A stretch of DNA of 64,000 nucleotides from AP-15 sp963777435 (GCA_963777435.1 CAVZQT010000003.1:992001-1056000); one strand, 5' to 3'; positions 28,346-38,181 are shown, numbered from the stretch's first letter. Notes: generated from the sequence alone by a model not told the origin. Translations and numbers: made by a program.

Positions 28346-29730
28346 ATGGCTTCGCAGAACCGCATGATGACCCTGATCGCTTTTCTGCAGGCGCAGAACT
28401 GCTCCAATCTGCCGGGCTCATGGCGCCATCCGGCGACGATGCTGGATTTTCTGACCCCGGAATATTACCAGCGTATTGCGCGAACATTGGAGGACGGCAA
28501 AATCCAGATGGCGTTTTTTGACGACCGTCTGGCATTGCCCGACATCTATACCGGCGATCATGCCGAGGCGATCGCCGCCGGCGTGCGCGCGGTAAAGCTC
28601 GATCCCTGCACCATCATCATGGCGATGGGCATGGTGACGCAGCGGCTGGGGCTCGGCGCCACCTATTCGACAACCTATTACGAGCCGTACCATGTGGCGC
28701 GCGTCTTCGCGACAATGGACCTGATGCTAAAGGGCCGCGCCGCGTGGAACATCGTGACCTCGCTCAACAGCGCAGAAGCCCGGAATTTCGGTCGCGGCGA
28801 ACACATGGGGCATGACGACCGCTATGACCGCGCCGACGAGTTCATGGATGTCGTCCTCGGCCACTGGAACACCTGGGAAGACGACGCACTGATCCTTGAC
28901 AAGGCTGACAATCGCTTTGCCGATCCGGCGAAGGTGCATCGGCTGGATCATGTCGGCCGATATTTTCAGTCTCGCGGACCGTTCAGCGTGCCGCGCTCGC
29001 CGCAAGGGCATCCGGTATTGATCCAGGCCGGCCAATCCGGCCGCGGTCAATCTTTTGCCGCGAAATGGGCTGATCTGGTGTTCGTGATCTTTCACAGTCT
29101 TGAGGACGGTATGCGGGAATACGCCGCCTTCAAGACCGCCGTCGCCGCGATCGGCCGCGATCCCGCCAAGGTGCGCGTGGCGCCGGCCTGCTATGTGTGC
29201 GTCGGTGAGACCGAGGCAGCGGCGCAGGAAAAGCGGGCGATCGTCGAGGCGACGGCGCGCGATGTCGATGCTCTGGTGCTGCTCTCCGAAGTATTGAACT
29301 ACGATTTTGCCAAAAAGCCGATCGACGAACCGTTCAATGACGACGAATTGGCCGAGTTTTCCTTTCAAGGCTTTCGCGACCGGGTGATCCGGCATCTCCG
29401 GAAAGAAAGAATCCGACGGTGCGCGATTTCATCAATGTCTCCGGCCGCGGCACGGTGAAGGAACACCCGATGTTCTGCGGCAACCCCAAGCAGGTCGCCG
29501 ACCAAATAGAGGAATGGTTCACCGCCCCGGCTTGCGACGGGTTCGTACTGGCCGCCACTAATATGCCGGGCGCTTATGACGACGTAGTACGGCTATTGGT
29601 GCCCGAACTCCAGCGCCGCGGCCTCTTCCATAAGGACTACGAGGGCCCGACATTGCGCGACAATCTCGGCCTCCCAATACCCCGCGCCACCGACTGGCAC
29701 GCCGTGCGCCCGGGCGAAGTGAGGGGCTGA
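28346..29730 (+). CDS. FMN-dependent monooxygenase, NtaA/SnaA/DszA (LLM class) family, one frameshift
   Basis: About 460 residues, the usual family length. LPGSWRHPATMLDFLTPEYY near the start, YHVARVFATMDLMLKGRAAW with NIVTSLNSAEARNFG, and HPVLIQAGQSGRGQSFAAK are typical of the nitrilotriacetate monooxygenase component A group, which oxidises small organic substrates with reduced FMN supplied by a separate reductase. The frame changes in the A-rich stretch near 29400-29412 and continues NPTVRDFINVSGRGTVKEH to a TGA at 29728-29730. No flavin reductase is encoded nearby. The ATG at 28346 has a GGAGA site about 10 bp upstream. Substrate unknown. Confidence 0.83.
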
Positions 29731-30198
29731 CGCACGGTTAGCAGCACCTCGGCAGTCGATCGTGTAATGAAATCAGTGTCCCGTTTTCCCCAAAGCCGTA
29801 CCTTAGTCAGGGCCTGCGCCACTTCCGAACTTTCCCGCCAAATCCAGCCTCATTCCTCTGTGTCAGGCTGGTCCGCGCTCGCAGGTTCCGCAGCAGCGAT
29901 CTCGAACCCAGCGGCGGCTTTAGAAGGCGGCGCGGCTTCGGCCCGCATCCCAATATCGCGATCCTCTGAATTCTCCCAAGCCTGCATGAACACGTCCGCG
30001 AAGGCAGCCTCATGGGAGTTCTTCGTGTTGGCGGCAATCTCCTTCAGACGGAACAGGAATGTAGGCACATCGATCAGCGGGGATACGGCGCTTCGCTGAA
30101 CGTGGATCCGGCTTTGTGAGACCAGATCCCCCATCCCGCCGAAACCTTGCGATAACGACCAACTCCTTCCGGCAGCGCTCGACGCAAAGTGTAGGATA

Positions 30199-30202
30199 AA
30201 CT
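30199..30202. repeat. Target site duplication AACT, left copy
   Basis: AACT directly precedes the left end of the IS5-family element, and the same four bases directly follow its right end at 31489-31492. A 4-bp duplication is in the range seen for IS5-family insertions. Confidence 0.85.
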
Positions 30203-31488
30203 GGAGACCTCCAATAACCGGGTCGTTTGGTTGGAAAGGTTGGGCGTTCGACTGAGCGGTGACGGGTTGGCCAGGGCGGTGGGTATGCCGACGCGCGGCC
30301 GGCTTTGTTAGTGGATCTTTGGGTCAGGTCGGTGCGGTCTGGGCCGCCAGCCAGCCGATGCGCTGCATATTGTAGACGAGGTTGGCAAGGCCGATTTTGG
30401 TTGTCGCTCGGGCGAGGCCGATGGTGCGGACGAACAGGGCCATGGGGCCCTTCTGGCGGGCAAAGACGTGCTCGACCGCCGAGCGTACCGCCGATTTGCG
30501 GGCATTGGCGCGGGCGGTGCGGCGCGGCATCGGCCGGCCCATGGGCTTTTTGCGATGGATCTGCGATCGCAGAAGGCGGCCGGCGAGGAACTTCTCATTG
30601 GCCTTTGAGCGATAGGCGGTGTCGGCCCAGACGTCGCTGGCGGTATTGTTCGGGTCGATCAGCTCGGGCAGCAACGCCCCGTCGTGGCGCGCCGCATCGG
30701 TGACCGTCCAGCGGCGGATCAGGCGATGCCGGCGGTCGATGCCGAGGTGATTTTTATAACCAAAGGCCGGGACAGCGAGATCAACCCGCGGTGCGCCATC
30801 CGCGCTCGGCTTGGCCTTGGTGTATTTGACCGTCCAGCGCGCATCGCGGTCCTTCTGGCGCAGCTTTGCCGGTTTGCCCACCCATGCCGCCGGAATGCGG
30901 CCTTGCTTGATGTCACGCTTCTCGCCATCAGTGTTGCGCTGCTTTGGTGCGGCGACGATCGAGGCGTCGATGATCTGGCCGCTCATCGCCAGAAACCCGG
31001 CCGTCGCGAGCACCGCATCAAAACCCTCGAAGAGAACCTCGATCGCCGGCCTGCCCGCGATTTTGGCGCGGGTCAGCGCTTCGCGGAAGCCCCAGATCGT
31101 ATTGGCGTCCGGCACCGTGTCGGCCAGCCCCAGGCCGAGAAAGCGCATAAACGACAGCCGGTCGCGGATCAGGTATTCGGCGCGCTCGTCCGACAGATTA
31201 TGGCTCGACTGAAGGATCAGCACTTTAAACATCAGCACATGATCAAACGGTGGCCGGCCGCCCCGTGATCGATCCGAGCGCACAACGGCGCGCTCGAATG
31301 CGTCCCGGAACAATTCAAAATCGACAACCGCACTCAGCCGCTCCAGGCTGTCGCCTTTGGCCGAAAGCTGCTTAAGACGCTCGTCAACGTCAAAAAACCC
31401 GGCCTGTCCCCGCATCCGCATCCCCCAACGCGAAACCGTGCCATCGAATCACAAACCCGCCAAAACTGCCAGGTTTTTGGAGGTCTCC
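30203..31488. mobile_element. Complete IS5-family insertion sequence (1286 bp)
   Basis: The element has imperfect terminal inverted repeats of about 33 bp. The left end starts GGAGACCTCCAATAACCGGG and the right end, read on the minus strand, starts GGAGACCTCCAAAAACCTGG. It contains a single intact transposase gene on the minus strand. The 4-bp AACT direct repeats flank it exactly. It sits inside the KAP NTPase gene, with its transposase on the same strand as that gene. Intact ends and transposase suggest a recent and possibly still mobile insertion. Confidence 0.92.
30324..31421 (-). CDS. IS5-family transposase
   Basis: An intact 365-residue DDE transposase, MRMRGQAGFFDVDERLKQL onward. The catalytic residues can be placed as Asp in GQIIDASIVAAPKQRN, Asp in DVWADTAYRSKANEKFL, and Glu in AVRSAVEHVFARQKGPMAL. 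GGRPPFDHVLMFKVLILQ is the usual N-terminal region of the family, and RATTKIGLANLVYNMQRI the C-terminal end. It fills most of the element, about 70-120 bp from each end. It is one of few unbroken genes in this part of the window. Confidence 0.93.
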   Translation of the reverse strand: MRMRGQAGFFDVDERLKQLSAKGDSLERLSAVVDFELFRDAFERAVVRSDRSRGGRPPFDHVLMFKVLILQSSHNLSDERAEYLIRDRLSFMRFLGLGLADTVPDANTIWGFREALTRAKIAGRPAIEVLFEGFDAVLATAGFLAMSGQIIDASIVAAPKQRNTDGEKRDIKQGRIPAAWVGKPAKLRQKDRDARWTVKYTKAKPSADGAPRVDLAVPAFGYKNHLGIDRRHRLIRRWTVTDAARHDGALLPELIDPNNTASDVWADTAYRSKANEKFLAGRLLRSQIHRKKPMGRPMPRRTARANARKSAVRSAVEHVFARQKGPMALFVRTIGLARATTKIGLANLVYNMQRIGWLAAQTAPT

Positions 31489-31492
31489 AACT
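31489..31492. repeat. Target site duplication AACT, right copy
   Basis: This is the right partner of the AACT at 30199-30202. Deleting the element together with one copy restores the KAP reading frame exactly. Confidence 0.85.
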
Positions 31493-33653
31493 GATCGTTG
31501 CCTATTAAGTCATTCACCGCTGTCTTTACCTCGTCGAGCGCATCATCCCCCGTTCGCGTCCAGGCCCAGAGAAGCGTGAATAGTCTCCGATGTGTCGCAA
31601 GCGTTCCATCCTTTGCAGCCGCCCGGAGACACTCCCTTGCGAGTGTAGTTAGCTTTTCCGAAGTCGCGAGATTGACAAAAGGCTCATCATAGCTCTGCTT
31701 GTTATATTGTGATTTGCACCGCTCCGCGAACTCGACGAGCGTATACAGTTGTGCGGCTTCTATCGCGGCCGCGAGGACTGAATCTCGCTCCAGCTGATCG
31801 AACCTATCCGCTAGAACAGCGCGGACGAGGAACCACAGACGAAGCCCATTATCGCCAAGCTGATAAAATCCGCGACCCTCATCCTCTGGAACATCAAGAT
31901 CATCCCCAATCTCGAACAGCGCCTTGATGAAATCGACTACATGCTCCTTCGCGATTGGTCTGCATGGACGCGAACTTGCTCCAGGTAAATTGATGCTCTG
32001 GTGTGACCGGATTGCAGGTTGACCTTAAGTGCGTCACGTAAGGTGTTTTGGACGAACTCCCTATTGCCTGCTTGTGCCACGAAGGCTGTGATCGCAGATG
32101 CGGGAAGGACGTCTTCTCCAATTGCAAAACGGAAATACGTGTTGAAATGGTCGGGGGTGCATACACGCCGAACCGTTGTTCTGATGCATCGCCTTGGTGG
32201 TAGACGTTCGACCAAATCGCATCAAGCTTCGGAAACAGCCGCCGCATCGTCCTCCTGACCTGTTCATGGTCTTTCTCGGCGATGCTGGCGAGGAAAATGT
32301 CATTGTATTCAGGCTTATGGTCCCGTGTGTTCCGGCCCATCTCGATCGACATGTAGCCGGTTAGTCGATCAGGGTTGGCGCGGATGGCCCGGTAAAGATC
32401 GGGCATGAACAGACGTAGAGCTTCCAGCGTGACAAAATCGGCACGGTCAACCTCGTCCGCGACCACCGCCCAGGTCACCCGCAACATCCCGATGAGCCGG
32501 TTGAGATCTCGGGGCGATTTCAGAAGGGGAGTCACTCCCTGCAGCATCAGATTGGCGAAGCGTAGTTGGTCTTCGCCTTCCCTCGGTGGGCATATCTCAT
32601 CGACCTGAGCCAAGAAGGCGGATCGAAGCTGTTCTACCGAGGCTGGCGGAACCTCGAATGCAGCCTGGAGGATTTTTTCCAGGTAATGCGGTCCCTCCGA
32701 GGGGAATTTGTCCGCCACGATCTTTTCCGCCAGTTGGCGATCGAAGGCCAGCAAGTAAATCAGGTTCGATAGCTGACCGACTGACTTCACCAGCTTAAAG
32801 ACTTCGATCGCCTCGTCCGGTCCTAACCGATCGATATCGTCGATGATGACGAGGTATCGGAAATCGGCCTTCGCCAGCAAGTCGGACACTTTTCTGTGCT
32901 GAGCTTCGATGCCTTCCTCGCCTGGGACAATTTTCTCTAGCGCTTGGAGCGCACCGCCAACCAATCCGCCGGCACCGGGCAGAGCGGCATTCGCGCCCGC
33001 TTCGGCGATTTTGCTCAAATCCGCTCACGCGCTGAGCGACCCTCCGAAAGAACTTCAGGGCCGTATCCCCTGCTGAGGGGCCGATGGCGGTCAAGAGGTC
33101 TTCGAGAAATGCCGCCGCTATCGCTCGGTCCCCGATAGCCACCATGGGCTAAATCGAACGACCTTGAGTTTGGCGCTCTCGGTAGCTTCTCGGAGATGGT
33201 AAAGGATCAGATTGATCACGCTGCTTTTGCCCGATCCCCAGGGGCCATTGATCCCGATGACTACACCTTCAGGTGCCTTCATCGCGGGAATAGCTTTTGC
33301 CAGAGCCTGCGCGAACGGATCGATCCCAAAATGATCGTCTTCCGGATTTGCAATTGGGGTATCATTGGTGAACATTCAGATACCTGCTGCGGTCGGCGAC
33401 GTTGATCTGGAGTCGTATCGGGCGAATGGGTCGGCGTTATTTGACTGTACCAATTTCACCAGATCACCAAGCGCCGCCATGGTTGAACCTTCCCAACCGT
33501 GTTGCGGGTGGGGTTTTGATGTTGTTGTCGAGATGTGCCCGTCAGCGTCTAATTTCCGCCCCGAAAGCGGTCATTCCCGCAATGGTGGCTGGCGGCCCCC
33601 GCCGGCGGGGCGCTTTCGGCATCCAACCTTGGGCAGAGCAGGCGGTTTTATTC

Positions 33654-34114
33654 TTAAATCTGGTGGAGCTTGCGGCCGAGTTGGTCGCGAGCGTAGGGCT
33701 TGGTGATCAGATTGATGCCGCCGCCGAGCTGCCCGCCGTGTAAAGCGGCATTCTCGGCATAGCCGGTCGTGAACAGCACGGCAATTCCGGGAATCTTCTG
33801 CTGCGCCTTATGCCCCAGTTCAGGCGCCCGCAAGGCGCCGGGCATCACGATATCGGTGAACAGGAGATCGATCGCGGCACCGCTTTCGATAATAACCAGA
33901 GCGCTGTCGGCGTCCTTTGCGCGCAGCACGCTGTAGCCCAGGTCCGACAGCATCTCCGCGGTCGTCAGCCGGACATCCTCGTCATCCTCGACCAGCAGAA
34001 TGGTCTCCGAGCCGCCAGTAACCGGGCTGGCGGCCAACTCGACCTGGGCATCCTCCTCCTCGCGGCTGCGCGGCAGATAAATCCGCACGGTCGAGCCGTG
34101 GCCGGGCTGTACGC
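33654..34114 (-). pseudogene. Remnant of a hybrid sensor histidine kinase: kinase C-terminus and receiver domain
   Basis: The frame enters at about 34114 with VQPGHGSTVRIYLPRSREEE, the end of a histidine kinase ATPase domain. It then has a full receiver: ILLVEDDEDVRLTTAEMLS, phospho-acceptor Asp in LLFTDIVMPGAL, Thr in VLFTTGYAEN, and Lys in NLITKPYARDQL. A TAG lies upstream in the same frame and no sensor, HisKA or remaining ATPase sequence is found up to the Rieske gene. It is therefore a 3' fragment left by a deletion or rearrangement. The internal GTG at 34088 might still allow a free receiver protein, but the start context is not convincing. Confidence 0.75.
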
Positions 34115-34466
34115 GGGCCCTAAGCCGTAAAAATTGCTATCTGATCGCCAGCGTCGAGGTACGGCGCGCCTCCCGCAATCAGACGCAAGCTCTCTGCTAG
34201 CGCGCTCGATCGACCGATTGCGTATTGTTGGCCGGCTTGACCATCGTTAACTGCCGCGCTCGCGGCTCGCGCATATGATGCGAGGATAGGCATCGGCGGG
34301 TTTGGCGCGACTTTATTAGCAACCCTCCGGAGCCTCGAAGATATGGCACGCCGCTTGCTGCTACACTGATGCGAGGAGATCGCCGATGCGAAGAGGACGT
34401 GCCCTGTTAGCGGGTCTCCGAAATCCTCGCTGATTTGATTCCCCCTGCCCGCAGAGGAAGCAACCC
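34115..34466. other. Intergenic region upstream of the Rieske oxygenase gene
   Basis: About 350 bp with no convincing gene; the frames here are overlapping and compositionally poor. It probably holds the promoter of the Rieske gene and the breakpoint of the sensor kinase fragment. Confidence 0.45.
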
Positions 34467-35780
34467 ATGACCACTCGGAGCGAAAACGAATTGCTGACGC
34501 AGATCGGCCCGGGGACGCCGATGGGCGATCTGATGCGCCAATACTGGCTGCCCGCCTGTCTATCTGCAGAACTGAAGAGCGACGGCGACCCGCTCCGCCT
34601 AATGTTGCTCGGCGAGAAATTGATCGCATTCCGCGACAGCAGCGGCCGGATCGGGGTTCTCGATCACCGCTGTCCGCATCGCTGCGCCTCGCTGTTTTTT
34701 GGCCGCAATGAGGAAGGCGGGTTGCGCTGCGTCTATCACGGCTGGAAGTTCGACACGTCGGGCAATTGCCTCGACATGCCCAATCTGCCGGCCGACCAGG
34801 ATTTCCGCCAAAAGGTCAAGGCAAAGTCGTATCAGGTCACCGAACGTGGCGGCGTGGTCTATGTCTATATGGGCGAACGCGCCATCGCCCCGCCATTGCC
34901 AGCGATCGAGGCGACACTGTGCCCGGCCGACGAGGTCAACATCTCCTGCGTGATGCGCGAGTGCAATTGGCTGCAGGCCTTGGAAGGCGACATCGACACA
35001 TCGCATTTCAGCTTTCTGCACACCGGCAAGGTCGAACTCGACGACATCGACCCAAACCATCTCGAACGGTTTCAGCTGACCGACCGCGCGCCGCGCTATC
35101 ACGTCAAGCCGACCGATTGGGGTGCGATGTACGCAGCCTATCGCCCGTCCGGGCCGGGTCACCTCTATTATCGCTTTGCGCATTACGCGATGCCATTCTG
35201 GACGTTGTTTCCGAACGGCCCGCTGACCGACAATATTCTGGCCCAGGCCTGGGTCCCGATGGACGATACTCATGTGATGTCGTTCCAGTTCAACTGGAAG
35301 CGCAAAACCCCGGTGCTGAGCACCGACAAGGCCGGCAAGCCATTGCCGCTCCTGACCCGGATTACCCCGACATTGCCGAATACGACCGATTGGTTTGGGC
35401 GCTGGCGTCCAGTCGCCAATCCGTCGAACGATTATTTAATCGATCGCGAGGCGCAGCGCACGATCAGCTATACCGGGATTGACGGGGTCTTCCCGCAGGA
35501 TTCGGCGGTGACGGTCAGTATGGGCGAAATCTCCGACCGCACACTCGAACATCTAGCGCCGAGCGACCGCATGATCGTGGTGACGCGCCGCCGTCTGATC
35601 GAGGCGGCGCGGGCATTGCGCAACCATGGCACGATACCACCCTTGGTCGACAACCCGGAAATCAGCAGCGTCATCCGCTCGGGCGATCTGATTGCCCCCA
35701 AATCCCAGCCTTGGCTCAAGGCGTACGAAGCGACCCTGCATCAGGCGCAGCATCCGGAAATGCTTGAGGCGGCGGAGTAA
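34467..35780 (+). CDS. Rieske [2Fe-2S] aromatic ring-hydroxylating oxygenase, alpha subunit (phthalate 4,5-dioxygenase-like)
   Basis: An intact 437-residue protein. The Rieske cluster ligands are C69-P-H71 in VLDHRCPHRCASLF and C88-VY-H91 in LRCVYHGWKF. The mononuclear iron site is in ALEGDIDTSHFSFLHTG (H180, H185 with an Asp before them). Domain order and length fit the phthalate 4,5-dioxygenase/vanillate demethylase-like oxygenases, which hydroxylate or demethylate aromatic carboxylates using electrons from a separate reductase. No reductase gene is adjacent, so electrons must come from elsewhere. The ATG at 34467 follows AGAGGAAG, a good ribosome binding site. The exact substrate cannot be told. 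Confidence 0.9.
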   Translation: MTTRSENELLTQIGPGTPMGDLMRQYWLPACLSAELKSDGDPLRLMLLGEKLIAFRDSSGRIGVLDHRCPHRCASLFFGRNEEGGLRCVYHGWKFDTSGNCLDMPNLPADQDFRQKVKAKSYQVTERGGVVYVYMGERAIAPPLPAIEATLCPADEVNISCVMRECNWLQALEGDIDTSHFSFLHTGKVELDDIDPNHLERFQLTDRAPRYHVKPTDWGAMYAAYRPSGPGHLYYRFAHYAMPFWTLFPNGPLTDNILAQAWVPMDDTHVMSFQFNWKRKTPVLSTDKAGKPLPLLTRITPTLPNTTDWFGRWRPVANPSNDYLIDREAQRTISYTGIDGVFPQDSAVTVSMGEISDRTLEHLAPSDRMIVVTRRRLIEAARALRNHGTIPPLVDNPEISSVIRSGDLIAPKSQPWLKAYEATLHQAQHPEMLEAAE

Positions 35781-35980
35781 GGCCGCCGCGTCTTTAAACG
35801 CACCGCTTGGCTGGCGCGCTGGGACGCGTGGAGATCGGCATCAGACGGAAACCGGTGGCCGAAGCGCAGCTTGTTGGGTAATCCATTAGTGCCCACGGAC
35901 GCGCCAATAGCCGACATCCCACTCGCTTCCCCTGCATGGGCAAACGAAAAACATTGCGTTAAGAAATTCAGTAAGACGCT

Positions 35981-36056
35981 GCCCCGGCGAAAGCCGGGGT
36001 CCACCTTTCCTGGCGCTCCGCAGACGGTTCGATGGGTCCCGGCTTTCGCCGGGAAA
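35981..36056. repeat. Pair of REP-like palindromes in inverted orientation
   Basis: CCCCGGCGAAAGCCGGGG at 35982-35999 is a perfect hairpin with a GAAA loop. CCCGGCTTTCGCCGGG at 36038-36053 is its inverted partner with a TTTC loop. The flanking GTCC/GGTCC bases extend the similarity, and about 38 bp lie between them. This layout is like bacterial interspersed palindromes (REP/BIME), common between genes in GC-rich Alphaproteobacteria. Transcribed, it could form either two small hairpins or one large one between the Rieske gene and the ABC operon. Confidence 0.8.
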
Positions 36057-36296
36057 GCAACTTCTTGGCTTTCATTCAAGACGGGACCGCCGCTTCGAGC
36101 CGGGCGCAATTTCACAATGCGCTCCCGCTTGTGTTGCCCGTTTGTAAGTCGCACCACCAAGGGCAATTTGCGTGCGTTGCCTGCTGCACGAGCGGGAGCC
36201 ACTGTTCGACCCCTCTCCATTCGGTTGGACTTGCAACGCAGCCGCGCGCTGGCACGGCATTTGCCGAAGTAGTTTCCGAACAGGTTGGGTGGCAGC

Positions 36297-37898
36297 ATGA
36301 AGCGGCGTGCGTTTCTAAAGGGTGCGACAAGTGCGGCGGCGGGCGCAATCGCTGCCGCGTATATCAGGCCGGTTGCCGCGCAAAGCCGCAAACAGACGTT
36401 GCTGACATTGTCGGAGAGCGGCCCCAACAATCTTGACATCATGGGGGTCGGCACCAACCGGCCGGGCTATGAAGCGTCGTGGAACACCTATGACCGTTTG
36501 CTGACCTACCGCGTCAAGAAAGACGAGAACGGCAACGATCATTACGACTACACAAAATTCGCGCCGGAACTCGCCGAGTCGTGGGATCTCGGCGACATGG
36601 CGGTGACCTTCAAATTGCGCAAAGACGCGACCTTTCACGACGGCACGCCGATCACCGCCAATGACGTCAAATGGTCGTTTGATCGCGCGGTGACGGTCGG
36701 CGGCGTCCCGACCTTCCAATTCAAAGCGGGTTCGCTGGAAAAGCGCGATCAGTTCGTGGTCGTCGACGACCACACCTTCCGCATCGATTTTCTGCGCAAG
36801 GACAGGTTGACGATGCCCGATCTGGCGGTGCCGACGCCGATCGTGATCAACTCGGGCCTTGCCAAAAAACACGCCACCGACAAAGACCCGTGGGCGATGG
36901 AATGGCTGAAAAACGCCGAGGCCGGCGGCGGCGCTTTTCAGCTCGAAAAGTGGACACCCGGCCAGGAAATCATCTTTCGCCGGTTCGACGGGTGGAAATC
37001 CGGGCCATTGCCAAAAATTGAGCGGGTGATCTGGCGGACCGTGCCGTCGGCCGGCACCCGCCGGGCATTGATGGAGCGCGGCGATGCCGACATCTCGGTC
37101 GATCTGCCGCCCAAGGACGTCTCCGAAATGGAGAAAGAAAACAAGCTCCATGTCGTCGGCACGCCGATCGAGAACGCGATCCAATATCTCGATATGAACG
37201 TAAAGATGAAGCCGTTCGACAATGTCAAGGTGCGCCAGGCGGTTGCTTACGCTATCCCGTATCAAAAGATTATGGACGCGGCGATGTTTGGCCGCGGCAA
37301 GCCGATGTTTGGCGGCCCAAGCGAAGTCACCGAGGCGGTGTGGCCGCAGCCGAGTCCCTATGTCACCGATCTCGCAAAGGCGAAGCAGCTCCTGGGCGAG
37401 GCTGGATTGCCCAATGGCTTCGAGACGACGTTGTCGTTTGACCTTGGCGCAGCCGTAATCAATGAGCCGATCTGCGAGTTGGTGCAGGAGAGCCTCGGGC
37501 AGATCGGCATCAAGGTCACGCTTAACAAGATACCCGGCGCCAACTGGCGCGCCGAATTCTCGAAAAAAACACTGCCGTTCAGCGCCAATGTTTTTGGCGG
37601 CTGGCTCAATTATCCGGAATATTTTTTCTTCTGGAATTACCACGGCCAGAACTCGATCTTTAATACGATGTCGTACCAGAACCCGGCGATGGACAAATTG
37701 ATCGACGCCGCCCGGTTCGAGACCGATCCGAAGAAATACAAAGAAGAAATTCTCGGTTTTATCCAGCTCGCGTTTACCGAGACACCACGCATCTTGCTGT
37801 TTCAGCCATATCTCGACGTGGCAATGCAAAAGAACGTCACCGGTTACCGCTATTGGTTCCACCGACAGCTGGACTACCGCCAATTGGCGAAAACGTAA
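36297..37898 (+). CDS. ABC transporter substrate-binding protein, family 5 (peptide/nickel type), Tat signal
   Basis: A 533-residue periplasmic binding protein. The N-terminus MKRRAFLKGATSAAAGAIA has a twin-arginine motif followed by a hydrophobic stretch and an AQ cleavage site (PVAAQ). FAPELAESWDLGDMAVTFKL, RKDATFHDGTPITANDVKW and VRQAVAYAIPYQKIMDAA are typical of family 5 (oligopeptide, dipeptide and related solute) proteins. It opens a six-gene operon with its permeases and ATPases. The ATG at 36297 is used so that the Tat motif lies at residues 3-9. The ligand may be a peptide or another small solute; the family does not decide. Confidence 0.9.
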   Translation: MKRRAFLKGATSAAAGAIAAAYIRPVAAQSRKQTLLTLSESGPNNLDIMGVGTNRPGYEASWNTYDRLLTYRVKKDENGNDHYDYTKFAPELAESWDLGDMAVTFKLRKDATFHDGTPITANDVKWSFDRAVTVGGVPTFQFKAGSLEKRDQFVVVDDHTFRIDFLRKDRLTMPDLAVPTPIVINSGLAKKHATDKDPWAMEWLKNAEAGGGAFQLEKWTPGQEIIFRRFDGWKSGPLPKIERVIWRTVPSAGTRRALMERGDADISVDLPPKDVSEMEKENKLHVVGTPIENAIQYLDMNVKMKPFDNVKVRQAVAYAIPYQKIMDAAMFGRGKPMFGGPSEVTEAVWPQPSPYVTDLAKAKQLLGEAGLPNGFETTLSFDLGAAVINEPICELVQESLGQIGIKVTLNKIPGANWRAEFSKKTLPFSANVFGGWLNYPEYFFFWNYHGQNSIFNTMSYQNPAMDKLIDAARFETDPKKYKEEILGFIQLAFTETPRILLFQPYLDVAMQKNVTGYRYWFHRQLDYRQLAKT

Positions 37899-37913
37899 CA
37901 GGAGGCAGTCGAC

Positions 37914-38180
37914 ATGAGCGCGAATTATCAGACGGCATCCCCGTTCGATGGATGGCCCGAACTGGCGCCGGCTCTTGCACCGGCGCGCGGCGTCGGCGCG
38001 GCCCTGTCGCAAGTGGCTGCAACCGCGATGCTGAGGGCGCGGCAATTGCTCGAAATGTTCAAGGACCCGCGTCGCGATCCGCAGGGCGGAGGCGGCGGCC
38101 CGCAGACGCCGCCGGAGGATCATCCGCAGTACGACAGTATTTGGGACGATCCGGTCATGTGGATGCTGATGATGCACTGA
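37914..38180 (+). CDS. Unknown 88-residue protein inside the ABC operon
   Basis: The gene lies 15 bp after the binding-protein stop, starts at ATG 37914 after an AGGAGG site, and ends one base before the permease start at 38182, so it is clearly part of the operon. It has no signal peptide or membrane helix. The middle is a helix (LSQVAATAMLRARQLLEMF), followed by a glycine/proline-rich linker and the unusual end YDSIWDDPVMWMLMMH, rich in Met, Trp and Asp. No family is recognised. A role as a small partner of the transporter is conceivable but unproven. Confidence 0.75.
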   Translation: MSANYQTASPFDGWPELAPALAPARGVGAALSQVAATAMLRARQLLEMFKDPRRDPQGGGGGPQTPPEDHPQYDSIWDDPVMWMLMMH

Positions 38181-38181
38181 C

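Larger units (their letters stand above)
29850..33375 (-). pseudogene. KAP-family P-loop NTPase, split by an IS5-family element and frameshifted
   Basis: It starts at ATG 33375 (MFTNDTPIANPEDDHFGID). Walker A is GPWGSGKS at residues 44-51, Walker B is YLVIIDDIDRLG, and IYLLAFDRQLAEKIVADKF and LLKSPRDLNRLIGMLRVTW are typical of KAP (Kidins220/PifA) NTPases, which often carry membrane or defence functions. Frames shift near 33140 (one G lost), 33025, 32165 and 31960. The C-terminal domain runs to 31493, where the IS interrupts it at NDQ. Removing the IS and one target copy joins it in frame to FILHFASSAAGRSWSLSQG, and the gene then ends with TGA at 29850-29852. Corrected length is about 745 residues. 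No transmembrane helix is obvious. Confidence 0.8.
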
